Below are positions 35,920 to 47,222 of a stretch of 64,000 bases of DNA, in pieces. Source of the stretch: Platynereis dumerilii (Eukaryota; Annelida; Polychaeta; Phyllodocida; Nereididae); the NCBI GenBank assembly GCA_026936325.1, contig JAPTHN010000003.1, forward strand, positions 79,597,006 to 79,661,005, written 5' to 3'. Under the pieces are notes generated by a model that did not search any database, was not told the origin of the DNA, and saw only the letters and a list, made by a program, of their open reading frames with translations. The number at the start of each line of letters is the position of its first letter. Positions within the stretch are counted from its first letter, which is position 1. The position numbers were made by a program, and so were the translations under genes.

Positions 35920-38900
35920 ACTACACACCTCTAAGCCCAGTTCGAAGTGCTCATGGGTTCAATTGATGTGATTGGAGAGAGAGTTGGATGTGTGAGACAA
36001 CTTCCACCCGAAATAAACAGAGACAAATTTTTATGAGGAATTGACAGTGTATTTTGGAAAAGGTAAATATTGTATTGCACAGTTTGGAATAATGAACTTA
36101 CGCCTGACCTATCTAAAGAAGTTAACAACTCACTAAGACTAAAATGCCCATCGATGGAATCTATTCAGTTATACAAATCTCTATACCTCACACAAACTGT
36201 CACAGTGACATCTGTGGGGCGAGATTATAAAATACTAGCCCGCCGATGCCTAAAGTCCTACGTAACATACCGTAAGAAATAGGCACAAGCTTAAAATGCC
36301 CATTAATGGAATCTTGTCAATTATATTATATTTCTTCATCCCACACAAAATGTCACAGTGACATTAATTGGCTATTATCAAGAATGTGTGACTGACTGTC
36401 ACTGATAAAGCTGCCAACACTTCCGCCTTGATAATGGGGTTGCTACCTGTTACAATTGATGCCTTCAGTGTTAAGGTCTATATATCAAAATCTAGGTTAA
36501 GTTTCACACATTCAAGGATTCCTGTAACATTGACTTTATAACGAGTGGCAAAATGTCACCAGGGTAGTTAGGAAGCATCCATAGCCTTATTATAAGACAA
36601 CCGCATATTTATCAATTGAACCCAGTTTGAAATTCAAGCTTCTTCTAGCTTCATGTGGAAGGGGATGACACTTTCCATGACCGAATTTTGGAAGTCTTTT
36701 CTAATATTTATAAAACTGTTGTGTGATAGAACTAAAAGAAGAGCAGAGTCATGCCACTGACTAGTATAGTGCGATGATTACAAGGCTCTGGGTAACTGAC
36801 CAGCTTAAAAGGATTTGGGCACCACTACTTGACTTTAGGGCAGCTGAATAGGGGCTAATGCCATAGCTTGATGAGTGTCCCTATAGCCTCTAGCCATTTT
36901 ATCCATTCCATACAAATGAGTTTTACTTTCTGTGAGTTTTTTGTAGAATGTTGAATAGATTTTTTTTAGTTATAATGTTGGTTCAGGAAGGCAAGAAGAA
37001 TTGCTAGGAAGAACATTCATATTCAGCGCCTGGAGGCCTGCAATGTTAAAATATTTTTGGGCTTAACTTTGACCACATTGAAACAGGTGGCCTACCACCA
37101 TTATATCGGGAGTCCTTAACTGACAGTGTTTAACCAAATATGAAGACCATCACAGCTCTGGAATACACAATTTGGTGTCTGCAGGCCTGAAAGCAAGACA
37201 AGAGCACTACCCTGGAGAAAATTGCCTGTCACTCTGACATACAACAGTGCACCTAGGTCATGTTATATAACACATCAGGATGCAATTACAAGTGAATTGG
37301 CACAACAGTGCAGTCAAGTCCAACCCTGTAATATCAGGAAAGAATGACAGGCGAAAGATAATATTAGTATATATTGTAGTACCAAATATCTCATTATTTG
37401 TCAGGCTTTTTTTTTCATAATTTTGGTGCCCTATACAACATAATATTATTGTTCTTTTGGCTTCTAGCCATTGTTTCCCTTCATACCTGAAATATGTGAA
37501 CATCTGTTGGACGGGATTTATTCAACAAGGTAAATCTTGCAAGCGCACACACCGTTGTGGGAAAATTTGTGACTACATATTTTGTTGTTTTCATCTATCT
37601 TGTCACACCATCATCTTCATATCCAAACTTTTAATTACATTGACCACAAACCTTGGGCAAAACCATTTGTAGAGATATCTGACAGCTTTTTCCTCAGCTA
37701 TCTTCCCTGCCTTTGTTATCTTTTCTTCTTTTCTGTCTTTGTCTCTTTATTTTTCTGTCCCTTTGGTTTTTTAGCCCCTAGGGGGTCAGTAAGCTTTTGG
37801 CAATCTCGTTGTATATGGAGCTTAGTATTTTTGTGCCAATGTTGTCTTCTTCATCAACACACTCCACTCTGGTGCTTAGCAAGGACTGAGCCTGCAGCTG
37901 CAACTTGGACCTACTGACACAAAATGTACATTTACGAGGATCTATACCTAAGCTTTTCCTTATGTTTTGTTTATTTTCTTTTGCGTTTCTGGCTTCTTTT
38001 TCTCTGGTTAGAAATAGAAAGTGATCACAAAATTTTTGCCAGTTGTAAGTCTTGTGTGACCAGCACTGATATAAGTTTTCAATGGGGCAAGGCTTTGATG
38101 TTTGTTCTTCAGAAAGTTCAGAAAGGTTGTGAAGCTATTTTAAAAGGTCTACATCAGGATATAACCTGCAGATGAGATAAGAGAGGGTTTTATCAGCTTT
38201 AGATGAATGATGTTCAAATAGTTTGCTATACTCCACAAACCATCTAAAATACTGGTATTGTGACAAAAAGTCTACTTCAGAGAGTTGCTATTTGACCTGT
38301 CTGTAGATTTTGTATCCATTGCTTTTCTTGCACAACACTTTGTCACACATGTGGCAAAATAACTTAGTTACTTTATTCGATAAGAAAGATTATTTCAGTT
38401 GATGTGCTTGAAAGAAAGGAGTGAGATTGTGAGATGTGTTGCAGCAAAACAGCTGAAGAAAACTGAATGCCACATACTTAAAGCGTATGTGTTAAACTTC
38501 TTAGAAATTATTCTTTATTTTCAGTTTCAAATTGTCAATTTGTGATCACAAATGTTTGATATTTGATGAACATGAGATTTGAAGAAATTGCCTGTTTGTT
38601 TCTGATGTGAGAAAGACTATACTCAATTGACGATTATTCCTGTATTTGTTTAGTGTGGAATTTGCAACGAATCCCCACTCAAATTTGATATACTTATCAC
38701 TATAACACAACTTTAAATTCGGATCCTTCTAATAAGTTGTATAACTTACGATGAAATTTGTCTACTGCAATTTGATTTGTTCTCATATAAATGGTGATTA
38801 GTTGGTACCGACAGTACAATGTACTAAGTAAACACGACAAATACACATAATATCCCTGGAGAAGAAACAAACGACAACAACAAAGTAGTTTTGCCGTAAT

Positions 38901-39489
38901 ATTTAAGAACGAAATAGTTATAACAAAGCCACAAGAACACCGAGAACCAAGCTATACCATGCACCATCTTTGCCGAGGTCCCTTAAGCTAAAACCAGGTA
39001 CTGGCCCCAAATCTCATGAAATCTATCTGAGTTAGACCTGAAGCTCTGTAGACAGCTTTTGTGTGAGAGGAATTTGTTTGAAGCAATTGGAAAGGAATTG
39101 ATGGTTTCCTAAACTGCTGCAACAGCGTCTAGCATCCCAAACGTCACTGTGGACTGATTTAAGGTTTATGTGTTCAATGTTTTGTGCGATATTACACATT
39201 AAAGTTATTTTGTAAGCTTTTAAAAGCAACCGGTGCACATTGTGAAATTGTGATTATAATTGAAGTGTTTTGTATGTTGTTGTTGTTTTTTTTCTATTGT
39301 TCAAAGTTACTCTTTGTTACATGCTATGGACCATTAAATTTTATGTTCGAAGTTGATTGGAGCAAAGAAAATTTCTAGATGGATTGTATTATCGGATTCA
39401 TCAACAAGAGCTTTAAAAATAATGCGACAGGAATTGTCCTATCATGATCCTGTTTCTTCTTGAAATAATGTTATATATCATAGCTAAAA

Positions 39490-39919
39490 CCAGGTACTGG
39501 TATGCAACAGCGTATAAATTATTTTCTAAGTGTACACATGTACAATAGTATCCATGGTAATGCACCTCAACATCTAGTCAATTCTGTGATAATGGCATGT
39601 GATGCCCATAATATTAATACTCGTCTTGCTAATACTTTAAATGTTGTTATTCCAGAGTGTCAACACAAATGTATAAGAGATCTTTTATCTATAGGGCATC
39701 AATAATTTGGAACACACTGCCAGAGAGTATTAAGGAATGTAATAATGTAATTGATTTTAAATGTAAAGCTAAACTTTATTTTACCTGATTTTACCGGTTT
39801 TAATTTATGTTTGTTGATTTTATTGTTCACTTTGTAAATGGGCCACTTGAAAAACAGTTTTTTTGACTGACAGTGTTACCCATATAAAATATGTTCTAAA
39901 TAAAAAAAAAATAAAAAAA
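39490..39919 (+). pseudogene. LINE 3' end (CR1/Jockey-group-like), 5'-truncated, with poly-A-rich tail
   Basis: The frame from 39502 encodes a reverse-transcriptase C-terminus: QRINYFLSVHMYNSIHGNAP, then HNINTRLANTLNVVIPE. After a frame change near 39680 it continues with RSFIYRASIIWNTLPESIK and stops at 39789. A short 3' tail ends in AAATAAAAAAAAAATAAAAA. These WNTLP and NTR motifs are typical of the terminal domain of CR1/Jockey-type LINE ORF2 proteins. Copy A is empty here. The fragment is dead; the clade is inferred. Confidence 0.75.
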
Positions 39920-39986
39920 ATATCATATGTCTAGCGGAAATACTCGCTGCTCATTGGCTGACAGCCGTGCAATATTATACAATTAT

Positions 39987-40114
39987 GGACTTCGGTTGAG
40001 GTCAATATCAGGTTTTACGGACCTGACCGGTGATATTCACCGAGGCCGAAGGCCGAGGTGAATATCACTAGGTCAGGTCCGTAAAACCTGATATTGACCG
40101 AAACTGAAGTCCAC
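39987..40114. repeat. Hairpin H4 with a central GA/GA mismatch
   Basis: This 128-bp palindrome has loop GAA (40048-40050), inner stem GGCC and a GA opposite GA mismatch at 40042-40043 with 40055-40056, followed by long arms GGTGATATTCACC-like and GGTCAATATCAGG-like. Other mismatches further out are GC/TA- and GA/CG-like. ATTGGCTGA lies just upstream at about 39954. Confidence 0.85.
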
Positions 40115-40127
40115 AATTGTTTTGTTC

Positions 40128-40344
40128 CATGATGATTTTTTTTGGGGAAAATTTGTTTTTTTTGGGGAAAAATTTTTTTTTGTGGAAATTTTTTTTTCTT
40201 CGACATTTTTTTTTTTTGGAAAAAATTTTTTTTTTCGGAATTTTTTTTTTTTTTTCGACTTCTTTTTTTTTTGGGAAAATTTTTTTTTTTCAGAATTTTT
40301 TTTTTTTTTCGGAAATTTTTTTTTTTTTTTTGGAAATTTTTTCT
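40128..40344 (+). repeat. T-rich minisatellite-like tract
   Basis: This tract consists of T runs of 8-14 separated by GGGGAAAA, GGAAA or TTCGAC about every 25-30 bp. The phenylalanine- and lysine-rich frames here are composition artefacts. Confidence 0.85.
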
Positions 40345-40350
40345 CCAGGG

Positions 40351-40462
40351 AGGTCAATAACAAATGTTATATTCACTGATCAGTGAATATAACATTTGTA
40401 AGGGAGGTCAATAACAAATGTTATATTCACTGATCAGTGAATATAACATTTGTTATTGACCT
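40351..40462. repeat. Two adjacent palindromes centred on CTGATCAG
   Basis: A perfect 58-bp palindrome lies at 40405-40462 (arms AGGTCAATAACAAATG onward). It is preceded by a copy with a shortened right arm at 40351-40400. No mismatch is present in the second copy. Confidence 0.9.
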
Positions 40463-40588
40463 GCCTGTCACACACCACTGCACACAGGTGAACATCACAT
40501 TATGCAGGTGGGTTGTTGGCCAATCAGGAAGCTTGCTACATAGGGGTCATGGAACAATCTACGATATTGCACGCTGTTATATTGCACT

Positions 40589-40808
40589 CAATGCTGCTGC
40601 AGCCACAGATTGACAAACAATTTGTGTTTTCCAATTTTAGTAAAAAGTGCACTGTACAACAACGGAGGCAGTTATTTTAACATGTAAGAGATTGGACGGA
40701 CCTGAGAGGAAGCACCACGTTTCAATGCTGCTGCAGCCACAGATTGACAAACAATTTGTGTTTTCCAATTTTAGTAAAAAGTGCACTGTACAACAACGGA
40801 GGCAGTTA
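40589..40808 (+). repeat. Two identical 86-bp direct repeats
   Basis: 40589-40674 and 40723-40808 are identical over 86 bp, from CAATGCTGCTGCAGCC to GGAGGCAGTTA, separated by 48 bp. This indicates a very recent tandem duplication. Confidence 0.95.
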
Positions 40809-41940
40809 GAAAGCTGTTTTTTGCGGCAAAAGATGCGTCCATTAAAGGGCTAGTCGAATATCAACTTTTTGTACTGCTTATGTAATTTGTTTTATCAGAA
40901 TAAAGCATTAAGTGGCCGAAAAACAGCATTTTTGCCGATTTTTTTGTGATTTTATTGGGTTTAGATGTCAAAAGTCTGCTATAAAGTTTTTCAAAAAAAT
41001 CGAAAATTAAGTCTATCATCAAGTACATCATTTTTGGATTCCTATAGTGTGAAATTTTTTTTGGTGAGTGAAATATTCATCCATTTCTAGTGAGATGCAT
41101 TTTAAATGTGTGGTTCAAAAGAAACACGAATTGAGTCTTGCAGCAGCAACAATTTTGTTTGTTGGTTTTAAATAGTTAAAGAAAGTCACTGCACAGCAAC
41201 GGAAATAGATAGAAAAAAATGATTGAAGTGGCCAAAAGATGCGTATATTAAAGGGCTAAGTAGAGTCAAGGAGGGTAAATCCGTCCACTTTTGGCTGTAA
41301 CTGTATTTTAAGGAAAATCGTATAAGATGCAAAAATTAAAATTAGCACATTAGAAGGGGCATACTCCGTACTACCACCAGCAGCCAAAAAATTAAAATAT
41401 TCAAATAAGTTTTTCTGAAACCATGGCAACAAAAATTGAAGGTTAGGGAAGCTAAATCCGTCCAGGTTGCTGCTAAATCCGTCCAGCAAGGATGGTAAAT
41501 CCGTCCACAGGGTATTATGCAACACATACTTGTCATATCTTGTGATTTTTAAAAGTTTTGCAATATATTAACTGTCACAAAGGATTTTCTGTTAATATTA
41601 GAACACTGGGGTGCTGATTGCACTTATAATAGAAGAATCAAATAACAGAGGTCAAGTAAACTATCAAGAATTTCAATTGACTGCCTCAATCACAATTAAA
41701 AAAGCCTTTTAACCCAATCAAGGCGTATAATTGCTCAATCTAATTTCTTTAATCAGTGTTTTGCCATTTATAAATAATACAAGTCATAAAAGTACTTTTA
41801 AAGACTATTTGAAGAGGGTGGACGGATTTACAATCACTCAGTCAAGCCAGTTTTAAAATAATGATGGTAAATCCGTCCACTTTTATTTACATTGTATCTC
41901 CTTTCCATGTGTTGGAATTCAATTATTTAAGAAACCCTTT

Positions 41941-43191
41941 GGCCCGTTTTCACCAACATGGTATTAAGAGTTAAGCCTGGTGTTAACTCCTTTAAACCTG
42001 GTATAACTAAGTCCATTTCACCAAGAGTGTGCTAAGCATGTAAACCTGTCAAGGTTCAGTGAATCATACACATTGTCACCAAACTCAAGGATCAACCATC
42101 TCAAACTGATTTGGTGTCAAAAAGTGATTAGGCCAATGAAAACAGAACATATGTTTCTTATGAGATGGCATGACACATCAGTATTATAGGCCTTTGTCTA
42201 TTATATTCGCATGTTTCTCTAATTTAACAGTCACCAAAGATTTTTTCAAGAAAGATATGTCACATCTTGAGATATAAAGTTTGCAAACCAAGAATACACA
42301 CTTACCTAGAAAATATATTTGTTGAAGTAACTGTTGCAAATATACTAGCGATACAGCATTAAGCACACAATTTAAAAGTATTTCATGTATGAAACTATGT
42401 TTTTATAGCATTTGCCTATGATAGTCATGACACCAAATAGAGGCAATTATTCTGTGCTGAGTTGTACAAAACCTCTGCACTTGTTGTTTGTCTTAGCACA
42501 GGGGTACTTTCGAAGGGTAGGGAATTCGGACGTGGGAGCAATCTATGCATCCTATAACCCCACCGGAAATCGGGCGATTTCGGAAATTCCAATTTAGCCT
42601 CCCGTGTGACTGGTCCACTGGGCATACGTAGATATATGGGTTTTAATGAAGCGATTGCATGACTAACACGCTTCACAGTCCTTGAAACTGAGGCGACACT
42701 AATACCACTCAAGTCACCAACGACTTGTTGGTAACTGCCGGTAGCAAAAAATCGCAGGCATGTCAGCCATTCTGGGTACATCAGATTTTGAGGACCCTTA
42801 TCATTAGATATTCAAAGGGATTCAACCATTATTGTAGTTTCATTGTGCAAAAATGCATGACCAGCTGAATTGTATTAATTTATTGTTTGAGGGGAGGGGG
42901 CTAAAGAAAAATGCATTTCTGTCACCAACACTGGACAGACAAATAATTAATTTTCTTTTTTATATATTTCCAAGCCCACCCCTCTTTTGCTCTTACCTTG
43001 TCATGTGGCCATGTTTGGGAACTTCAGAGATTAATTGTGTTTGTAGCAGTTGAGTTGTTTAAATACTATGTGCAGACTTTCACTCAGTAAATGTTCCTTG
43101 ATCCTGCTCCGCTTGAGTGATTGGCTTAGCCAGACCAGGTCTTAGCTAAGACCTGGCATAACTCTTAATACCATGTTGGTGAAAACGGGCC
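41941..43191 (-). mobile_element. PIF/Harbinger transposon, deleted, nested in E4
   Basis: The 33-bp terminal inverted repeats are perfect and begin GGCCCGTTTTCACCAACATG. Both ends also carry CCTGGT and AGACC words. GGGCCCGTTTTCACC-type ends are typical of Harbinger elements, and a transposase fragment lies inside. At 1251 bp the element is far shorter than an autonomous copy. The flanking trinucleotides TTT and TAT could be a decayed 3-bp duplication. Confidence 0.85.
42425..42815 (-). pseudogene. HARBI1-like (PIF/Harbinger) transposase fragment
   Basis: The minus-strand frame reads MYPEWLTCLRFFATGSYQQV, then VGDLSGISVASVSRTVKRVS. This is the N-terminal part of the Harbinger DDE transposase family, including the helix-turn-helix region. 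The next conserved block, GVIGCIDCSHVRI with the first catalytic Asp, is present at about 42535-42567 but in a different frame, and a stop follows. The remaining two acidic residues and the rest of the nuclease domain are absent. HARBI1-like proteins are about 350 residues, so roughly a third remains. It is a dead transposase. Confidence 0.85.
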
Positions 43192-43842
43192 TATAAGAAT
43201 AAAAAGATTAATCGTCCCATGCATCCATTATTCACCTTCAATATATTTTGTTTTTGGTGGGAATAGGCCTACAAGTCCACCTACCTGTTATTAAAAAATG
43301 GCAGTGATGACGTCACAGGATTTCATTGTGTTCTGTCTTCAGCTTTTAAATGGACCTGAACATCATTTAAAATGCTGTCAACACCATAAAAACGGCAAAA
43401 TTAGTGGAAAAACGAGTTTTTCTTTCTTTTACAACTCAAACAACTGTAATAAATGTAATTATATACCTATATTAAGGGATGGACGGATTTACCATCCTGG
43501 ACGGATTTACCATACTTGACTCTAGATATCAACTTTTAGTACTGTGTGTGTTATTTGTTTAATCAGAATAAAGCAATAAGTGGCCGAAAAACAACTTTTT
43601 TCTCCCATTTTTCAGTGACTTTGTTGAATTTAGAGGTCTTAAGTCTGCCACAAAGTTTGAGAAAAAAAAAATTAAAGAAGACCAATCATCAAATATACCT
43701 TCTATGGATGCCAAAAGTGTGAAACATTTTTTGTGAGTGAAACAGTCAATGATATACATTTCAAACATGCAGGTCAAAGAAACACAAAAAGAGTTTTGAC
43801 ATCAGAATTCCGGCCCTTTTCTTAGCATTTCCCAAAAAAAAC

Positions 43843-44006
43843 CATATGATATAACAGTTATTGCACATCACCTCGTGCAATATCAGTTTTTATGGCACCT
43901 CGGTGACTAATATTGCACTCGGGCTGCGCCCTCGTGCAATATTAGTCACCTCGGTGCCATAAAAACTGATATTGCACTCGGTGCTGTGCGATAACTGTAT
44001 GATATG
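43843..44006. repeat. Hairpin H5 with three symmetric TC/TC mismatches
   Basis: This 164-bp palindrome has loop TGC (43925-43927). TC lies opposite TC at 43919-43920 with 43932-43933, 43900-43901 with 43951-43952, and 43873-43874 with 43978-43979. All three share the same symmetry axis exactly. Most other arm positions pair, for example GCAATATTAGTCACC with its complement. It marks the right boundary of the copy-B insertion. Confidence 0.9.
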
Positions 44007-45774
44007 TAATTGTCTAGAATGGAGCTATTTTACGTACCGGTAACATATTTCACTGCTTTAAAAAAATTCTAGTCTATATGAATTGAGGTATAGCAGCAAA
44101 ACATTCTGCTTCCCCAGCTCACTGTTACCTGCAATTACAGCCATGTCGGAATTTAGCCTGCAGTCAATTCATCCCTGTGTGAAACAGGCAGGTGGACAAT
44201 TTGCCATAATAACAAATCGCCTCACAAAATATTCTGGAAGAATTTGACAACCCCTTGAGGGTGAAGGCGATAATTTGAGTCGTTGAAATCATCTTTTCCT
44301 TGCTGAGATATATATTTTGCTATCTTTTGTTCCGGAAATTGAGACATTGTGAAGCAGTCTTGAAAGAGATTTGTTCAATTACAAAAGCATTTTATGATGT
44401 GCGAATCAATTTTGTCAATTGATTATTGAACAAGTTACTTGCTTTTATATTTAAAGAATGGCATATTCTGGACTCTTAGGAAGTGAGAAAATTTGTTAAT
44501 CAATTTGAAAATGTTGCCATGGTTTTATTTTGTGTGATTTTGTTTTGAATTTTCACCCAAAGAAATGACCAAAAAATGACTTGAGAAAGAATTAAGATGA
44601 AGAAGCATTGCGACTACTCGCATGCCATAAACATGTCAACCTGGAATATACAGTTGTGGAACCAGCAGTAACAATGTTGAGAATGGATTTGGCTGATTAA
44701 TGAACCTATTTTGGAAGCTTGTTGTAATGACAGGGTTGTTTTCTATGATCAGAGAGAATTATTGTTTGAACATTAAACTCATTAAAACTATCATCTCTTT
44801 CGTGTTGCTGTGACATTGCCATTCATTGTGATGCAATGTTTCCACTGGCAACATGATTTGGGCATTTACTGAAATAATATGAAATGAAACAAGCCTTTGG
44901 ATAATTGGTAGTGTGATAAATTTGGACTTCATTGTTTTGTTGATGTTGTGAGCTCCCGCGAGATTAAGATCCATCCTGCGAGACTGACTGACTGACTGGC
45001 TGACAAACTTGCTAGCTGATTGAATGCATAACTGTTTTGATTAAGTAGCAGACTACCAATTGACTGAACGATAGTTGATTCTGTCAAACTCAGCTGCTGA
45101 TGATCTGAAAAATGTGTGATGGACTGATGGTGTATTTCACCCTTTCGACAACACTCTTATGAATGGTTTTACGGAAGATATTCCAACATTTACATTGTAC
45201 ATTACAGCACTCAGTGTTCATATGGACATCGCGTAAATATGTCCAAAATTCACTGTATAAAATATGTATGATTAGCTGCTGCAATAACTTCTGGAGTAAG
45301 AAGGGAATTTGGCTATTTCATTGCCTGGAATTGAAAATTTCCTGATATAGTAAGCAGCAGACAGAAAAGTGTTATTCTAGGAAAATTCAAAAGAGTTTCA
45401 TGAAAGATATCATGTTGTACATGTATATGGAGAGAGTTTCGCTTTCCTTCCTCTACTTGCTGCATAGCTTTTCTGTTCATATTCAGTCCAGCTGGTGGCA
45501 CTGCTGGTGCATGGAAAAGAAACATAAATCTTACACCTTCTGAACTTCCTTCGATCCGCTGCAGCTTACGAAATTGACAATTCCATTCTCTTATGTAGCT
45601 CTACACAGATTTGATATTTCGCAGTCTACCTCAATGTACAATGTGACCATGTTCACTAAAAAAACCTGATATTATCTGAAAAAAAACATGAAAACCATAC
45701 TAAGCAAATGTGAATTGACATAGTTTTATTATCCAGCTTTGCAGTGACAAAAAATTCATAACCATGTCTTTTTC

Positions 45775-46138
45775 TGTGGAGATTTACGCTTTTTAGATGA
45801 CCATGTTGGCAAGGTCAAATTCAGATATGCCAACCAACCAATTGTAGTATTGGCTTCTTAACTGAACCAGCCAAAAGAGAGATCTGCCTACATGTCTCTT
45901 GGTCAGTCAATTAAAAAGGTCGCCCGATATAGTGTGATAACAAAGACAATTTCCTGCTGCAGTGAGGCCTGATTCTTAACTCACTGAACGACCTCAACTT
46001 CCTTCCAGACTTATTCCACAGAGAGTGCGAGAAACCTTGCTGGTCATGTTTGTCCAGAATCAGCTGTGGCAGCTGTGACTTTGATTCTAAGTCTGTTTCT
46101 AATTTGTTTGTCACGCTAATGTGGGTCTTCAGTTGCAC
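45775..46138 (-). other. Highly conserved block between copies A and B (block 1, copy B)
   Basis: This is the counterpart of 28500-28850. The minus-strand frame is about 75 residues, with the core differing from copy A at only a few positions. Conservation drops sharply past about 46140. No family was recognised. Confidence 0.4.
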
Positions 46139-47222
46139 TGTTATTTACAATTGCTTTCAGGCCCTTTAAGTTGGTGTTCGGAATATTGAGAGTGAGATTT
46201 TTTTTCTAATGTGGTTACCTCTGTGCTAACACCTGTGATCTGACATGCTTCACTGCTGTAACTTTATGAGACCACTACCATAATTTCTGGCAGTTGACCT
46301 TCGAAAACTATTTCTCCTGTATATATAATTTCATTTTTAAGCTAGCTTCTCTTCATGTTGTTTTTCTCTAATTAAATTATTGCAGAAACTGTTTAAATTC
46401 AAAGTTAGAAAGAAGTGAATCATCTTGAATATATTATTGACCAATATTTGTTATCTTGTTGACAATGTGGCTCTATATTGATGACAGCACGACCTTGTAA
46501 TGATTGAGGACAGGAGAATATTGATGTATGATCAATGGAGAGCTATTTCAAACATTTGGTTTTTGGCTGGCATGCAATCTGTCTATTCGGTGTGAAGGTG
46601 AAGGTTTATTGTAAAATAACTTAAGAGAAAGTTACATCTTGCTGTAATTAAGATGCTACTCAATATCTTTTATAGGGTAAATGCTGACCACTCATCACAT
46701 GTTTGCATAATTATCTTCAGTTTGGATTGGGCAATACACTCATAGAGTAGGTGAAAATAGAGGTTTGGCTCTCTACAGATGGGAAGTAAAACAGAAAAAG
46801 AAGAAGTAACACTGGACCTTCGTGACTGATGTCCCAGCTACATTCTCCTCAATTTCATTATGTATTAGGCAGTGAACATGAAAATGTTTCACTTTAAATG
46901 GTTTCTTCACCAACTGCACACAATATTTTGGCCTAGAAAAGTTTCAGCTTTCTCTGCTATTTCCAGAGTTTCTATTACCATGTGCCACAGTCGGCACCAT
47001 GTCCACCTCCAAGTTGTAATATTATGATACTTTTCTTATCAGATCATGCTATTTGTAGCTATGCTGCAGGTCATCCTATGTCTTCCCCTCCTATATCCTT
47101 GTATCTTTTTATATAAGATGATTATTGAGAAACATGAAATGGGGGTTACATTTATTATCCTTCCAAAATTCATTGCACAATACTGATATCACGCCAAGTT
47201 TCACAGTGGAGGAATCCTAAAG

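Larger units (their letters stand above)
41263..43522. mobile_element. TIR element E4 with TA target duplication and iterated GTAAATCCGTCC motif
   Basis: It is flanked by TA at 41261-41262 and 43523-43524; the sister tandem unit shows the empty target. The ends GAGTCAAG followed by GGTAAATCCGTCC are inverted. The motif GGTAAATCCGTCC or its complement occurs at about 41274, 41455, 41471, 41488, 41819, 41865, 43480 and 43500. Without the nested Harbinger the element is about 1009 bp. It has no ORF of its own. Its ends differ from the GGGG ends of E1-E3 but the layout matches. Confidence 0.85.
40847..43800 (+). repeat. ~400-bp diverged tandem duplication interrupted by E4
   Basis: ATTAAAGGGCTAG.. 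at 40847 begins a unit of about 400 bp. A second unit begins at 41249 and resumes after E4 at 43525 with GATATCAACTTTTAGTACTG. Shared words include AGTGGCCGAAAAACA and AGTCTGC.A.AAAGTTT. The pair lies within the copy-B composite. Confidence 0.7.
31476..47222 (+). repeat. Segmental duplication copy B
   Basis: This is the second copy of the unit. 31476-39476 aligns with 5571-17843 of copy A once insertions are removed, and 44007-47222 aligns with about 26948-31475. It carries about 300 bp not in copy A at about 33212-33520, and a 400-bp block shared with copy C but missing from A at about 38615-39015. The 39480-44006 interval is an inserted composite. Backbone stretches 31476-35367, 35920-39476 and 44007-47222 contain no recognisable gene. 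Confidence 0.9.

Noticed and set aside
35725-35928. Serine/isoleucine/tyrosine repeat ORFs over the GATA arrays
   Set aside because: They are translations of a microsatellite (also at 58127-58357), not genes.
40073-40386. Lysine-rich and phenylalanine-rich ORFs
   Set aside because: They are pure composition effects of the T-rich tract; the same applies to 3941-4228.
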